DNA from: Flavobacteriales bacterium
GTDB taxonomy: Bacteria; Bacteroidota; Bacteroidia; Flavobacteriales_D; Crocinitomicaceae
DNA length: 64,000 nt
Direction: 5' to 3'
NCBI GenBank assembly: GCA_947491305.1
Contig: CANLIL010000008.1
Coordinates: forward strand, 1 to 64,000
Under the pieces are notes generated by a model. It saw nothing but the letters and a program-made list of their open reading frames with translations. It made no database searches and was not told the origin of the DNA. This document shows, piece after piece, positions 56,475 to 63,666 of this stretch. Within the stretch, counting starts at the first letter, position 1. Every line of letters starts with the position of its first letter. The position numbers and the translations under genes are program-made.

Positions 56475-57211
56475 AATAACATCAATTGAGTTAGAATAAA
56501 ATTGGCAATCAAAATGGCAATACTACTACTTACAACAGATTTTGTGGATGCTCTTCCGACATCTAGTGCGCCACCTTTCGTATAATAGCCATAAAACGAA
56601 GAAATCGAAACAATTAAAAAACCAAAAACAACTGTTTTAGTCAGCGCATAAAACACATTATATACGTTGAAATAGTAGCGAATTCCTAAAATATATGTTT
56701 CCGATGTAAGTAATCCCGAGGCGGTTAAAGCGATCCAGCCACCGATCATACTCAGGGCCATTGAAAAAACAATTAAAACTGGAAAAAACAAAACAGCTGC
56801 AATAATTTTAGGAAGGACTAAGAAATTCAAAGAATTAACCCCCATGATTTCTAAGGCATCAATTTGTTCTGTAACACGCATAGTTCCAATTTCTGAAGCA
56901 ACATTTGAACCAACTTTTCCCGCTAATATCAACGATATAATGGTAGGAGAAAACTCTAAAACAGTAGAATTCTGTGTAATAAAACCAATGGTATATTCCG
57001 GCATGATTGGACTATCGATGTTTGAAGCAGTTTGCAATGCAATAACAGCACCCATAAAAACAGACATCAACGCAACAATTGGCAATGAATCAATTCCAAT
57101 GCCTTCGATTTCAGTAAATACACGTTTACGAAATATTTTGAATTTCTCTGGTCGCGAAAAAACAACGTAGAGCATCAACATATACTTGCCAATATTTGAA
57201 ATAACTTTCAT
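56471..57211 (-). CDS. mlaE: MlaE-like ABC transporter permease
   Basis: Inner-membrane permease of the Mla phospholipid transport system. From the ATG at 57211 the protein is 246 residues (the longer frame starts with TTG) and has about five membrane helices. Family motifs include SLPIVALMSVFMGAVIALQTA near 43-63, LAGKVGSNVASEIGTMRVTEQIDAL (its ends LAGKVGSNVASEIG and TEQIDAL, about 104-128), and YYTKGGALDVGRASTKSVV near 208-226. Confidence 0.9.
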   Translation of the reverse strand: MKVISNIGKYMLMLYVVFSRPEKFKIFRKRVFTEIEGIGIDSLPIVALMSVFMGAVIALQTASNIDSPIMPEYTIGFITQNSTVLEFSPTIISLILAGKVGSNVASEIGTMRVTEQIDALEIMGVNSLNFLVLPKIIAAVLFFPVLIVFSMALSMIGGWIALTASGLLTSETYILGIRYYFNVYNVFYALTKTVVFGFLIVSISSFYGYYTKGGALDVGRASTKSVVSSSIAILIANFILTQLMLL

Positions 57212-57291
57212 GCTTGACAAAGGTAAATTTTATTTCTTGGATTCACATTTTATTGCTGAAAACTTTATTAAAAAAAATCAACTTAAAGATA

Positions 57292-57299
57292 TAAATTTG
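57292..57299 (+). promoter_or_regulatory. Promoter -7 element for the sprT-like gene
   Basis: TAAATTTG followed by C, a perfect TAnnTTTG match, ends 4 bases before the GTG start at 57304. If used, the mRNA would be leaderless or nearly so. Confidence 0.5.
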
Positions 57300-57303
57300 C
57301 GCT

Positions 57304-57954
57304 GTGAAAGTAGCATCAATCAAGCGAAAAGAATTGGTTATTGAAGGGTTTAAAAAATACCTTCCAGAGGCATTCGTTTTATACGTTGTTGAAATTTTTC
57401 TAACGGCTAATGTTAAATTTAAGATTGTCAACGGGAGAAAGACAAAATTAGGAGATTTTAGGGCTGGCATGGATGGTGAAAAACATCAAATTAGTGTGAA
57501 TGGCGACATGAATCCGTATTCTTTTCTTATTACTACTTTACATGAATTTGCACATTTACAAACATTTAATAGCTTTCAAAACCGAGTGGCACCTCATGGC
57601 GAAGAATGGAAAAATGCCTATCGTCAATTACTAATTCCAATTGTCAACAGTGAAGATTTACCTGAAGACATTCGAAAGGCGCTCGTAAATTCATTGATAA
57701 ATACCAAAGCATCTTCTTGCACAGATCATCAACTTTCTCGCGTATTAAATTCGTATAACAAACCAGTTGAAGGCGAAGAAATTTTGGAGCGATTGCCAAA
57801 AAATTCTACCTTTGTATTAAATGGTCGTGAATTTATTAAGGGAACTTTACGTCGTAAACGTTTTATTTGCGAAGATATTAAAACAAAAAAATCATACTTG
57901 GTTAATGCGCTTGCTAAAGTATATCCAATAGAAACAAAAGAAAATGAAGAATAA
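57304..57954 (+). CDS. SprT-like zinc metalloprotease domain protein
   Basis: A 216-residue protein with the SprT-type zinc site HEFAH at residues 80-84 and the third ligand region APHGEEWKNAYRQLL near 96-110. It is related to SprT and the Spartan protease domain that clears DNA-protein crosslinks in eukaryotes. The C-terminal part (about 155-215) is a small beta domain (FVLNGREFIKGTLRRKRFIC) with single Cys residues, not an obvious zinc ribbon. GTG start. It overlaps the next gene by 11 bases. Confidence 0.82.
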   Translation: MKVASIKRKELVIEGFKKYLPEAFVLYVVEIFLTANVKFKIVNGRKTKLGDFRAGMDGEKHQISVNGDMNPYSFLITTLHEFAHLQTFNSFQNRVAPHGEEWKNAYRQLLIPIVNSEDLPEDIRKALVNSLINTKASSCTDHQLSRVLNSYNKPVEGEEILERLPKNSTFVLNGREFIKGTLRRKRFICEDIKTKKSYLVNALAKVYPIETKENEE

Positions 57955-59014
57955 TAATTATTGTATTATCATGGCTGGCGGAGTAGGAAGCCGATTCTGG
58001 CCCATGTCAACTCCTGAAAAACCAAAACAATTTTTAGATGTTTTGGGAATAGGTAAATCATTGATACAAATGACTTACGAACGATTGCTTCAAATTGCAC
58101 CGAGTGAGAACATTTATGTTTTAACCAATACAGCGTATGCTGAACTCGTTAAAGAACAGTTGCCTGATTTAACATATGACCAAATATTAACGGAACCAAA
58201 ACGAAAAAACACTGCTCCTTGTATTGCTTATGCCGCTGCTAAAATTATGGCTAAAAATGCTGAAGCAACAATGATTATTTCTCCTGCAGATCATTTAATT
58301 GTAAAAGAACAACGTTTTTCTGAAATCGTGCAAGCAGCAATCGATCAGGCTAACAAAGGTGAACGCTTGGTAACATTAGGTATTTTACCATCACGACCAG
58401 ACACAGGATATGGATATATTGAAGTAGCTAGTAAAATTGAAGCTGGAGCTGCAACAGAAGTCTTACAATTTAGAGAAAAACCAAATTTAAAAACTGCTCA
58501 AGGATTCTTAGACAGTGGAAACTTTTATTGGAATTCAGGTTTATTTGTTTGGAAAGCAGCAACTATTCTGTCCGCATTAAAGCAATTTCAACCGGCACTT
58601 CACGCTTTGTTTGCTGGAGATTTAAGTGATTACAATTCAACTAAAGAGCAAGAAAAAGTGAATCATTGTTTTGAAGTGTGTGAAGATATTTCGATTGATT
58701 TTGCTGTGATGGAGCATGCTAAAAACACAGATGTTGTATTGGCAGATTTTGATTGGAGCGATTTAGGAACATGGGGAAGTTTAAGTGAACATTTAACGAC
58801 AGATGCCAATAACAATTCTGTGATTGGTCAAAATGCATTTTTATTTAATTCTAAAAATTGTCAGGTCAATGTACCAAATGACAAATTAGTATTGATTGAC
58901 GGCTTAGAAGATTACATCGTTGTCGAATCTGACAACATGTTGATGATTCTTAAAAATGAAAATGAACAAGAATTGAAAAATTATTTGAAGCACATTGACG
59001 AGCATAAAGCATAA
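57944..59014 (+). CDS. manC: Mannose-1-phosphate guanylyltransferase
   Basis: Makes GDP-mannose from GTP and mannose-1-phosphate for surface polysaccharide or glycoprotein synthesis. The 356 residues start with the nucleotidyltransferase loop MAGGVGSRFWPMSTPEKPKQ near 10-29, then the lineage-typical EPKRKNTAPCIAYAA near 82-96, SPADHLI near 116, QFREKPNLKTAQ near 176 and NFYWNSGLFVWK near 192. It lacks the C-terminal isomerase domain of bifunctional enzymes. The 11-base overlap with the sprT-like gene indicates coupling. A bidirectional terminator follows. Confidence 0.92.
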   Translation: MKNNNYCIIMAGGVGSRFWPMSTPEKPKQFLDVLGIGKSLIQMTYERLLQIAPSENIYVLTNTAYAELVKEQLPDLTYDQILTEPKRKNTAPCIAYAAAKIMAKNAEATMIISPADHLIVKEQRFSEIVQAAIDQANKGERLVTLGILPSRPDTGYGYIEVASKIEAGAATEVLQFREKPNLKTAQGFLDSGNFYWNSGLFVWKAATILSALKQFQPALHALFAGDLSDYNSTKEQEKVNHCFEVCEDISIDFAVMEHAKNTDVVLADFDWSDLGTWGSLSEHLTTDANNNSVIGQNAFLFNSKNCQVNVPNDKLVLIDGLEDYIVVESDNMLMILKNENEQELKNYLKHIDEHKA

Positions 59015-59046
59015 AAAAACGGGGTTCAAATGACCCCGTTTTTTTT
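59013..59046. terminator. Bidirectional terminator between manC and the plug-domain gene
   Basis: A 12-bp stem AAAAAAACGGGG/CCCCGTTTTTTT (59013-59024 with 59034-59045), with T runs on both strands. It serves the two convergent genes, and the stop of the plug-domain gene is at its edge. Confidence 0.9.
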
Positions 59047-59786
59047 CAATTTTTCGCAGCTTCTTTTTTCGCTTCACTTCTTTTCCAATCGCGGTACAAA
59101 TCAAAGTAACCTTTTGTTTCGACTACAATTACACCGCCCATTGTATCGCCATACTTGGCAGGAATACCTCCTGTATAAATCATCATATTTGCGATAGAAC
59201 AACTTGGAACATTAAATACTTGCGTGCTTTTCATACCATCCAACATGTAAATCATATCCCCTTTTCGAGCGCCACGGAACATTAGATCGCCATTTTCATC
59301 TACTTTAACTTCAGAAGACATAGAAGTAGCTAAACTTTTAATGTCAAATTTTGCCGAACTGTGTGCAATTTCTTCAGAAGTAATTTTTTTCACGGGAAGA
59401 AAACCATATTCTAATTTTACGCGATCATTATTTTGTGCATAAACAGTTATTGCTTTGAATTCCTTTTCTTTAGAAAAAAGAATTGTTCCAGCATTACAAA
59501 TTCCATCCATTGGAACAACCACTTCGATGCGGTTACTAATTGTGTCTTTTCTGTATTTAACCAGTAACTCATATGTTCCTGAAGGAATCGCACTGATTCT
59601 AAAACGTCCATCAACATCTGTAATTGCTTGGTACTTCTTGTCAACGTCCTGAACAAAAGCTTCCGCACCATAAATGATTTCCTTGGTGTTTTTATCGATA
59701 ACTGTTCCGATAATTTCCCCTTGGGCTTCTTGGCTGAATGCTGAAAATCCAACAAACAAACAACCTACTAACATCCATTTTTTCAT
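59046..59786 (-). CDS. Carboxypeptidase-regulatory-like plus TonB-plug domain protein lacking a barrel
   Basis: A 246-residue exported protein. The signal peptide is about 1-18 (MKKWMLVGCLFVGFSAFS, cleavage before QEA). A CarboxypepD_reg-like beta domain (about 22-105: GTVIDKNTKEIIYGAEAF, then VDGRFRISAIPSGTYEL) follows. Next is a TonB-receptor plug-like domain (about 125-225: KDMIYMLDG-type core, MMIYTGGIPAKYGDTMGGVI). After VVETKGYF it ends in a charged helix DWKRSEAKKEAAKN. The 600-700-residue barrel expected in SusC/TonB receptors is absent, and the terminator directly abuts the stop. Confidence 0.78.
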   Translation of the reverse strand: MKKWMLVGCLFVGFSAFSQEAQGEIIGTVIDKNTKEIIYGAEAFVQDVDKKYQAITDVDGRFRISAIPSGTYELLVKYRKDTISNRIEVVVPMDGICNAGTILFSKEKEFKAITVYAQNNDRVKLEYGFLPVKKITSEEIAHSSAKFDIKSLATSMSSEVKVDENGDLMFRGARKGDMIYMLDGMKSTQVFNVPSCSIANMMIYTGGIPAKYGDTMGGVIVVETKGYFDLYRDWKRSEAKKEAAKN

Positions 59787-59837
59787 GACTTTTTGTTTTT
59801 ATGTTTTAAGTAAGATGTAATCTTTAAATAATTCCAT

Positions 59838-59866
59838 AAAAAAAAGGCTCACATTTGTGAACCTTT
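59838..59866 (-). terminator. Terminator after fabD
   Basis: Stem AAAGG.TCAC/GTGA.CCTTT (59843-59852 with 59857-59866) with one wobble (G-U on the minus strand) and a T run on the minus strand, 20 bases below the fabD stop. Confidence 0.85.
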
Positions 59867-59886
59867 CATCTATCTAGAATATTTTT

Positions 59887-60771
59887 TTAAGCAATTTCCG
59901 CACTAGAACAAGGAAAAGCTCTATCTACTTTTTTAAATAAACCTTGTAAAACTTTTCCAGGACCAACTTCTATCACTTCAGAAGCGCCATCTGAAATCAT
60001 TTGTTGCATGATTTGCGTCCAACGAACAGGAGCAGTTAATTGCGCTACTAAATTTCGTTGAATTTCTGCAGGATCTGTAGTTCCTTTAGCGCTAACATTT
60101 TGGTAAACAGGACAAGTAGGCACATTGAACGTGGTTGCTTCAATAGCTGCAGCTAATTCTTCTCTAGCAGGTTCCATTAAAGGAGAGTGAAAAGCACCTC
60201 CGACTTGTAAAAGTATTGCTCTTTTTGCTCCAGCTTCAGTAAGTACTTCACAGGCTTTTTCAACAGCTGGAATTGCACCTGAAATCACTAATTGACCGGG
60301 ACAATTATAATTTGCAGCAACAACAACACCGTCAATTTTAGCGCAAATTTCTTCAACTATCGCATCTTCCAATCCTAAAATTGCAGCCATTGTTGACGGT
60401 TGAATTTCACAGGCTTTTTGCATTGCTAATGCACGTTTGTATACTAATCTTAAACCATCTTCAAAATTCAATGTTTTATTCGCTACCAACGCTGAAAATT
60501 CTCCTAAAGAATGACCTGCAACCATATCAGGTGCAAAAGATTCACCCAAACAAGCAGCTAAAATTGTAGAATGAATAAAAATTGCTGGTTGCGTAACTTT
60601 CGTTTCTTTCAGTTCCTCATCGGTACCTTCGAACATAATTTTTGTAATATCAAAACCAACAATTTCATTGGCTTTATGAAACAAATCTCTCGCTATTTCA
60701 GATTGATCGTAAAGATCTTTTCCCATTCCTGAAAATTGTGCTCCTTGACCTGGAAAAACGTATGCTTTCAT
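59887..60771 (-). CDS. fabD: Malonyl-CoA:ACP transacylase
   Basis: Transfers malonyl groups from CoA to acyl carrier protein for fatty-acid synthesis. The 294 residues start AYVFPGQGAQFSGMGKDLYD near 3-22, contain the nucleophile motif GHSLG at 86-90 (Ser88), QPSTMAAILGL near 124, and GGAFHSPLM with catalytic His195. Length is typical. It is monocistronic with a good promoter and terminator. Confidence 0.96.
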   Translation of the reverse strand: MKAYVFPGQGAQFSGMGKDLYDQSEIARDLFHKANEIVGFDITKIMFEGTDEELKETKVTQPAIFIHSTILAACLGESFAPDMVAGHSLGEFSALVANKTLNFEDGLRLVYKRALAMQKACEIQPSTMAAILGLEDAIVEEICAKIDGVVVAANYNCPGQLVISGAIPAVEKACEVLTEAGAKRAILLQVGGAFHSPLMEPAREELAAAIEATTFNVPTCPVYQNVSAKGTTDPAEIQRNLVAQLTAPVRWTQIMQQMISDGASEVIEVGPGKVLQGLFKKVDRAFPCSSAEIA

Positions 60772-60792
60772 AATCGTAATTTAAATTTTAAA

Positions 60793-60825
60793 CAAAAGTA
60801 ATGAAACAAACTTAGTAAACACAAA
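60793..60825 (-). promoter_or_regulatory. Promoter of fabD
   Basis: On the minus strand a TTTG -33 box (60822-60825) is followed after 21 bases by TACTTTTG (60793-60800), a perfect TAnnTTTG match. The leader to the fabD ATG would be about 17-20 bases. The -33 box overlaps the T run of the neighbouring T9SS gene's terminator. Confidence 0.7.
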
Positions 60826-60851
60826 AAAGGGCCGGAAAAACCGACCCTTTT
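60823..60851 (-). terminator. Terminator after the T9SS type A gene
   Basis: Stem AGGG.CGG/CCG.CCCT with one wobble (G-U on the minus strand), a 5-base loop, and a T run on the minus strand, 20 bases below the stop at 60872. Confidence 0.87.
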
Positions 60852-60871
60852 ATAGTATAATAAACTTCGTA

Positions 60872-62722
60872 TTACTTACGAATGTTTAATTTTTTAGTAG
60901 CGATAGCTCCATCAACATTGATTGAAACTGTGTACATTCCATTTGCGAATTCTTGCGCAGGAACAACAACATTTTGAGCTCCGTTTACATTTGCTAAAGC
61001 AGAAGTGTATACTACTTTTCCAGCTAAATCTGTAACTTGGATCGCAACAGAAGAAGCATTTTTAACATCAAATGCAACTGTTGCATCAGCTGATGCTGGA
61101 TTTGGATAAACAGCTAATCCAAAAGTTGAAGCTACTTCGTCAACACCTGTTTGGTTACCCATTTTTAAACGGATTGCAAATGAATTTCCATTTGTGTAAG
61201 ATGTAGCAGCACCTGCATCACTTAATGTGTTAACCATTGAAGCAAAATTAGGTTGTGGGATTGTAATATCATCAAAAACACGAACTGGAGTAGTTCCTGA
61301 ATTTCCTGTTTTCACAACCGCATAATATGCTCCAGCTGGTAATGAAATTGGTTGAGGAAAAGCAATTCCAACTTTACCTGCTGTAATATCGCCAGCTGAA
61401 ACATAATAAGTTAAAGCTTCTGCAGCATTACCATTAGCATCAACAATTGGAACAACGCCATCTGCAAAGAACGTTGCAGTATCAACAATTGAAATTGTTA
61501 ATTCACTTCCTGCTACTGATGAACTTGTTATTCCGATTTCAAAACCTGAGATTAAATTACTTGCTGCTTTTAATGAATAATAATTAGCTAAGTAAGTATC
61601 TTGAGGATTACCAAAAGACTCAGAACCAAAACTATTTACTGCAAGATTTTCGGTTGGATGAACTCCAATTCCATCTTGAGAATACAAATTTGTTGTTACA
61701 GCAAAGTTTCTTTTAACAATATTGTTAGCTGCTTCTGGCCCACCTGTTAAATCTAAAGCAGAAACTGCAGTGTATGTTCCGTTGTATTGCCCAATACTTA
61801 AAGAAGGAGTTTGAGTACTCGTATAAACTGCAGTATCTCCAGATAACATTGTTCCAACTACAAAAGGAACGTTAAATGAACCAAAGTTAGCAACTACACC
61901 AACATTTGTTTGCGTGTTAACACCAAAATTGATGATTTGCCCACCTACTTCATAACTTGCATCTAATTGATCTACAGGAGTTCTTCCATATTCAATTCCT
62001 TCATTATTTGTCCCAACGAATACTGGTCCATTGTTAATGATATCATTCAATGGTTGGTCAATAATTTTAATATCATCAATCATCCATGCATAATCCCAAG
62101 AACCTTTATAGTTAAAACGTAATTTTACGTTTGCTTGATTACCAGCTGCAGATGAAATGTTAACTGACATTTTTTCTTCAAAAGCTACAGATAATGGTCT
62201 TCCAGCATTAACTTCAAAATCAGTCCAAGTTGTACCACCATTTGTACTAATTTGTACAAAAGATTGCGTAGTTTGCCAAATTCTAATACGTTGGTTAAAC
62301 TCTAAAACAACATTTGGGTGACCCGTTAAATTAATTGTGTTTGCAAATGTGATGCTAGCATCTTGTGTTCCACCATCAGCACCAACTGCATCAGAATCGA
62401 ATAAAGCATATCCGTTTTCATTAGAAACAGTAATTGAAGTTTCTTTCCAGCTTCCTGTGTTGTAACCCATTGTGTTGTTAGCTACATTCGTGATAACCCA
62501 GTTTTGAGCATCACTTGTTGCGTTCGTAATTGCCCACTGAGAAGCAGTTGAGAAATCATTTGACCAAACAACCGCTTTTGTAGAAGCTTGTTCGTTTACT
62601 ACTGGTTTAGTTGTTTTCTCAACTGAACCTAAAACTTTCATTTTACTTTCTGACATGTTTCTTTGAGCATTCACTCCAAAAACACTCAAAGCTGCAAAAC
62701 TTAAAAAGTATATTTTTTTCAT
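60872..62722 (-). CDS. Secreted protein with T9SS type A sorting domain
   Basis: A 616-residue exported protein. The signal peptide is about 1-19 (MKKIYFLSFAALSVFGVNA, cleavage before QRN). A jelly-roll-like domain resembling choice-of-anchor or cleaved-adhesin modules spans about 50-220 (WSNDFSTASQW, FVQISTNGGTTWTDFEV, SWDYAWMIDDIKI). A middle beta-rich region follows. The C-terminal T9SS type A signal lies about 535-616 (LAVYPNPASADATVAFDV, IQVTDLAGKVVYT, GMYTVSINVDG, ending KKLNIRK). The function beyond secretion and surface anchoring is unknown. Confidence 0.87.
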   Translation of the reverse strand: MKKIYFLSFAALSVFGVNAQRNMSESKMKVLGSVEKTTKPVVNEQASTKAVVWSNDFSTASQWAITNATSDAQNWVITNVANNTMGYNTGSWKETSITVSNENGYALFDSDAVGADGGTQDASITFANTINLTGHPNVVLEFNQRIRIWQTTQSFVQISTNGGTTWTDFEVNAGRPLSVAFEEKMSVNISSAAGNQANVKLRFNYKGSWDYAWMIDDIKIIDQPLNDIINNGPVFVGTNNEGIEYGRTPVDQLDASYEVGGQIINFGVNTQTNVGVVANFGSFNVPFVVGTMLSGDTAVYTSTQTPSLSIGQYNGTYTAVSALDLTGGPEAANNIVKRNFAVTTNLYSQDGIGVHPTENLAVNSFGSESFGNPQDTYLANYYSLKAASNLISGFEIGITSSSVAGSELTISIVDTATFFADGVVPIVDANGNAAEALTYYVSAGDITAGKVGIAFPQPISLPAGAYYAVVKTGNSGTTPVRVFDDITIPQPNFASMVNTLSDAGAATSYTNGNSFAIRLKMGNQTGVDEVASTFGLAVYPNPASADATVAFDVKNASSVAIQVTDLAGKVVYTSALANVNGAQNVVVPAQEFANGMYTVSINVDGAIATKKLNIRK

Positions 62723-63337
62723 AATTAATAGTTTTTTAATTTAGGTAAAAATAATAAAATTTCAATATATAGCTACTTTTTATAAAAAATATTATACATG
62801 ATAAAAAATTTTTTTCAATTGCTATAAGTTGAATTTAAAATACTTTTGAAATGGTATACATAATCTATTAAATACTAACCAAAAGCTAGTAAACTAGTTG
62901 TTAATTAAAATTTTAACTAGAATTGAGATTGTTTTGGCTAAAGCCAAATTATTGTTCATTATAATAGCAATGGGATAAATCCCATTGCTATTGATTGATT
63001 GATTTTTCATCAAAAATCTTACAATTCCATTGTTATCAATAATCTAATGAAATATTATCCTCTTCTATTTTTGCCTCCAGATTTTTTTTTGCCTCCAGAT
63101 TTATCTGGAGGCATTTAAAATAAAATGAAATTGGCTTTAGCCAAAACAAGGTCAATCATTAATTTTTTGAAATTCAGTTTTATAAAAGCATTCTTGATGC
63201 TATTCTATTTTTCCGCATTGTATTGGAAGATGTTTGGAAAATTTTTAAAAAGAAAAATCCCAAACACAATGTGAATGGGATTAATCAAATACGAAAGGTG
63301 GAAGCCAATTCGTATGTCTTTAATGATTTAAAACTAA
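62723..63337. other. Gene-free region with hairpin cluster
   Basis: No convincing coding frame lies between the T9SS gene and the tRNA terminator. The first about 200 bases are AT-rich upstream sequence of the T9SS gene. The interval 62929-63149 holds the hairpin cluster (separate entry). From 63150 to 63337 I see only AT-rich sequence without a clear motif. Confidence 0.7.
62929..63149. repeat. Cluster of REP-like hairpins bounded by 19-bp inverted repeats
   Basis: TTGTTTTGGCTAAAGCCAA (62929-62947) recurs as its exact reverse complement at 63131-63149. Each end is itself a palindrome (TTTGGCT.AA.AGCCAAA and TTGGCT.TT.AGCCAA). Between them are a perfect 14-bp hairpin (62963-62992, loop AA), a 7-bp hairpin GATTTTT/AAAAATC (63001-63018), and an 11-bp hairpin (63090-63113, loop TT, arms TGCCTCCAGAT) preceded by an extra direct copy of its left arm (63070-63084). 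Four of the five hairpins share a TAAA or TTTA centre. Confidence 0.85.
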
Positions 63338-63366
63338 AAAGAGTCTCTGAATATCAGAGACTCTTT
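63337..63366 (-). terminator. Terminator of the tRNA-Gly/tRNA-Leu transcript
   Basis: A perfect 13-bp stem (63338-63350 with 63354-63366; arms AAAGAGTCTCTGA and TCAGAGACTCTTT) with a 3-base loop, followed on the minus strand by TTAGTTTT. It lies 2 bases after the end of tRNA-Leu. Confidence 0.92.
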
Positions 63367-63368
63367 AG

Positions 63369-63452
63369 TACTCGGAGCGGGACTTGAACCCGCACGCCCA
63401 TACAGGCACAGGATTTTAAGTCCGGCGTGTCTACCAATTCCACCATCCGAGC
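63369..63452 (-). tRNA. tRNA-Leu (anticodon UAA)
   Basis: An 84-nt type II tRNA. The acceptor GCTCGGA pairs with TCCGAGT (first pair G-U), the D arm carries TGGTAGACA, the anticodon loop is CTTAAAA with anticodon TAA, there is a long variable arm, and the T loop is GTTCAAGTC. The CCA end is not encoded (A73 is followed by CTA). It lies 7 bases after tRNA-Gly. Confidence 0.95.
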
Positions 63453-63459
63453 GGACTTG

Positions 63460-63532
63460 AGCGGGAGACGAGATTCGAACTCGCGACCCCAACCTTGGCA
63501 AGGTTGTGCTCTACCAACTGAGCTACTCTCGC
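63460..63532 (-). tRNA. tRNA-Gly (anticodon GCC)
   Basis: A 73-nt tRNA with D arm AGCTCAGTTGGTAGAGC, anticodon stem CAACC/GGTTG around TTGCCAA (anticodon GCC), T arm GCGAGTTCGAATCTCGT and discriminator U73, all typical of tRNA-Gly. The acceptor GCGAGAG against CTCCCGC leaves an A4-C69 mismatch. CCA is not encoded. It is first in a two-tRNA transcript with tRNA-Leu. Confidence 0.95.
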
Positions 63533-63541
63533 AATAATTTA

Positions 63542-63598
63542 ATTCAGTAAACTGAATAATGTAACAACTAATAGAAAACCGATGTTTTCGTTTGTTAC
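63542..63598 (-). promoter_or_regulatory. Structured 5' leader of the tRNA transcript
   Basis: Between the promoter and tRNA-Gly lie a hairpin ATTCAGT.AA.ACTGAAT (63542-63557) and a two-tier hairpin: outer GTAACAA/TTGTTAC-type arms (63561-63567 with 63592-63598) and inner GAAAAC/GTTTTC (63574-63579 with 63584-63589). They would be removed by 5' maturation. Confidence 0.55.
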
Positions 63599-63604
63599 GG
63601 GCGA

Positions 63605-63634
63605 CAAATGTATAAAGTTTTTCTAAAAAGGCAA
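63605..63634 (-). promoter_or_regulatory. Promoter of the tRNA-Gly/tRNA-Leu transcript
   Basis: On the minus strand a TTG -33 box (63632-63634) and TACATTTG (63605-63612), a perfect TAnnTTTG element, are spaced by 19 bases. A transcript starting about 63598 would begin with the leader hairpins. Confidence 0.7.
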
Positions 63635-63666
63635 TACACTTTGGCTGTTTTTTTTAATTTATTTTT

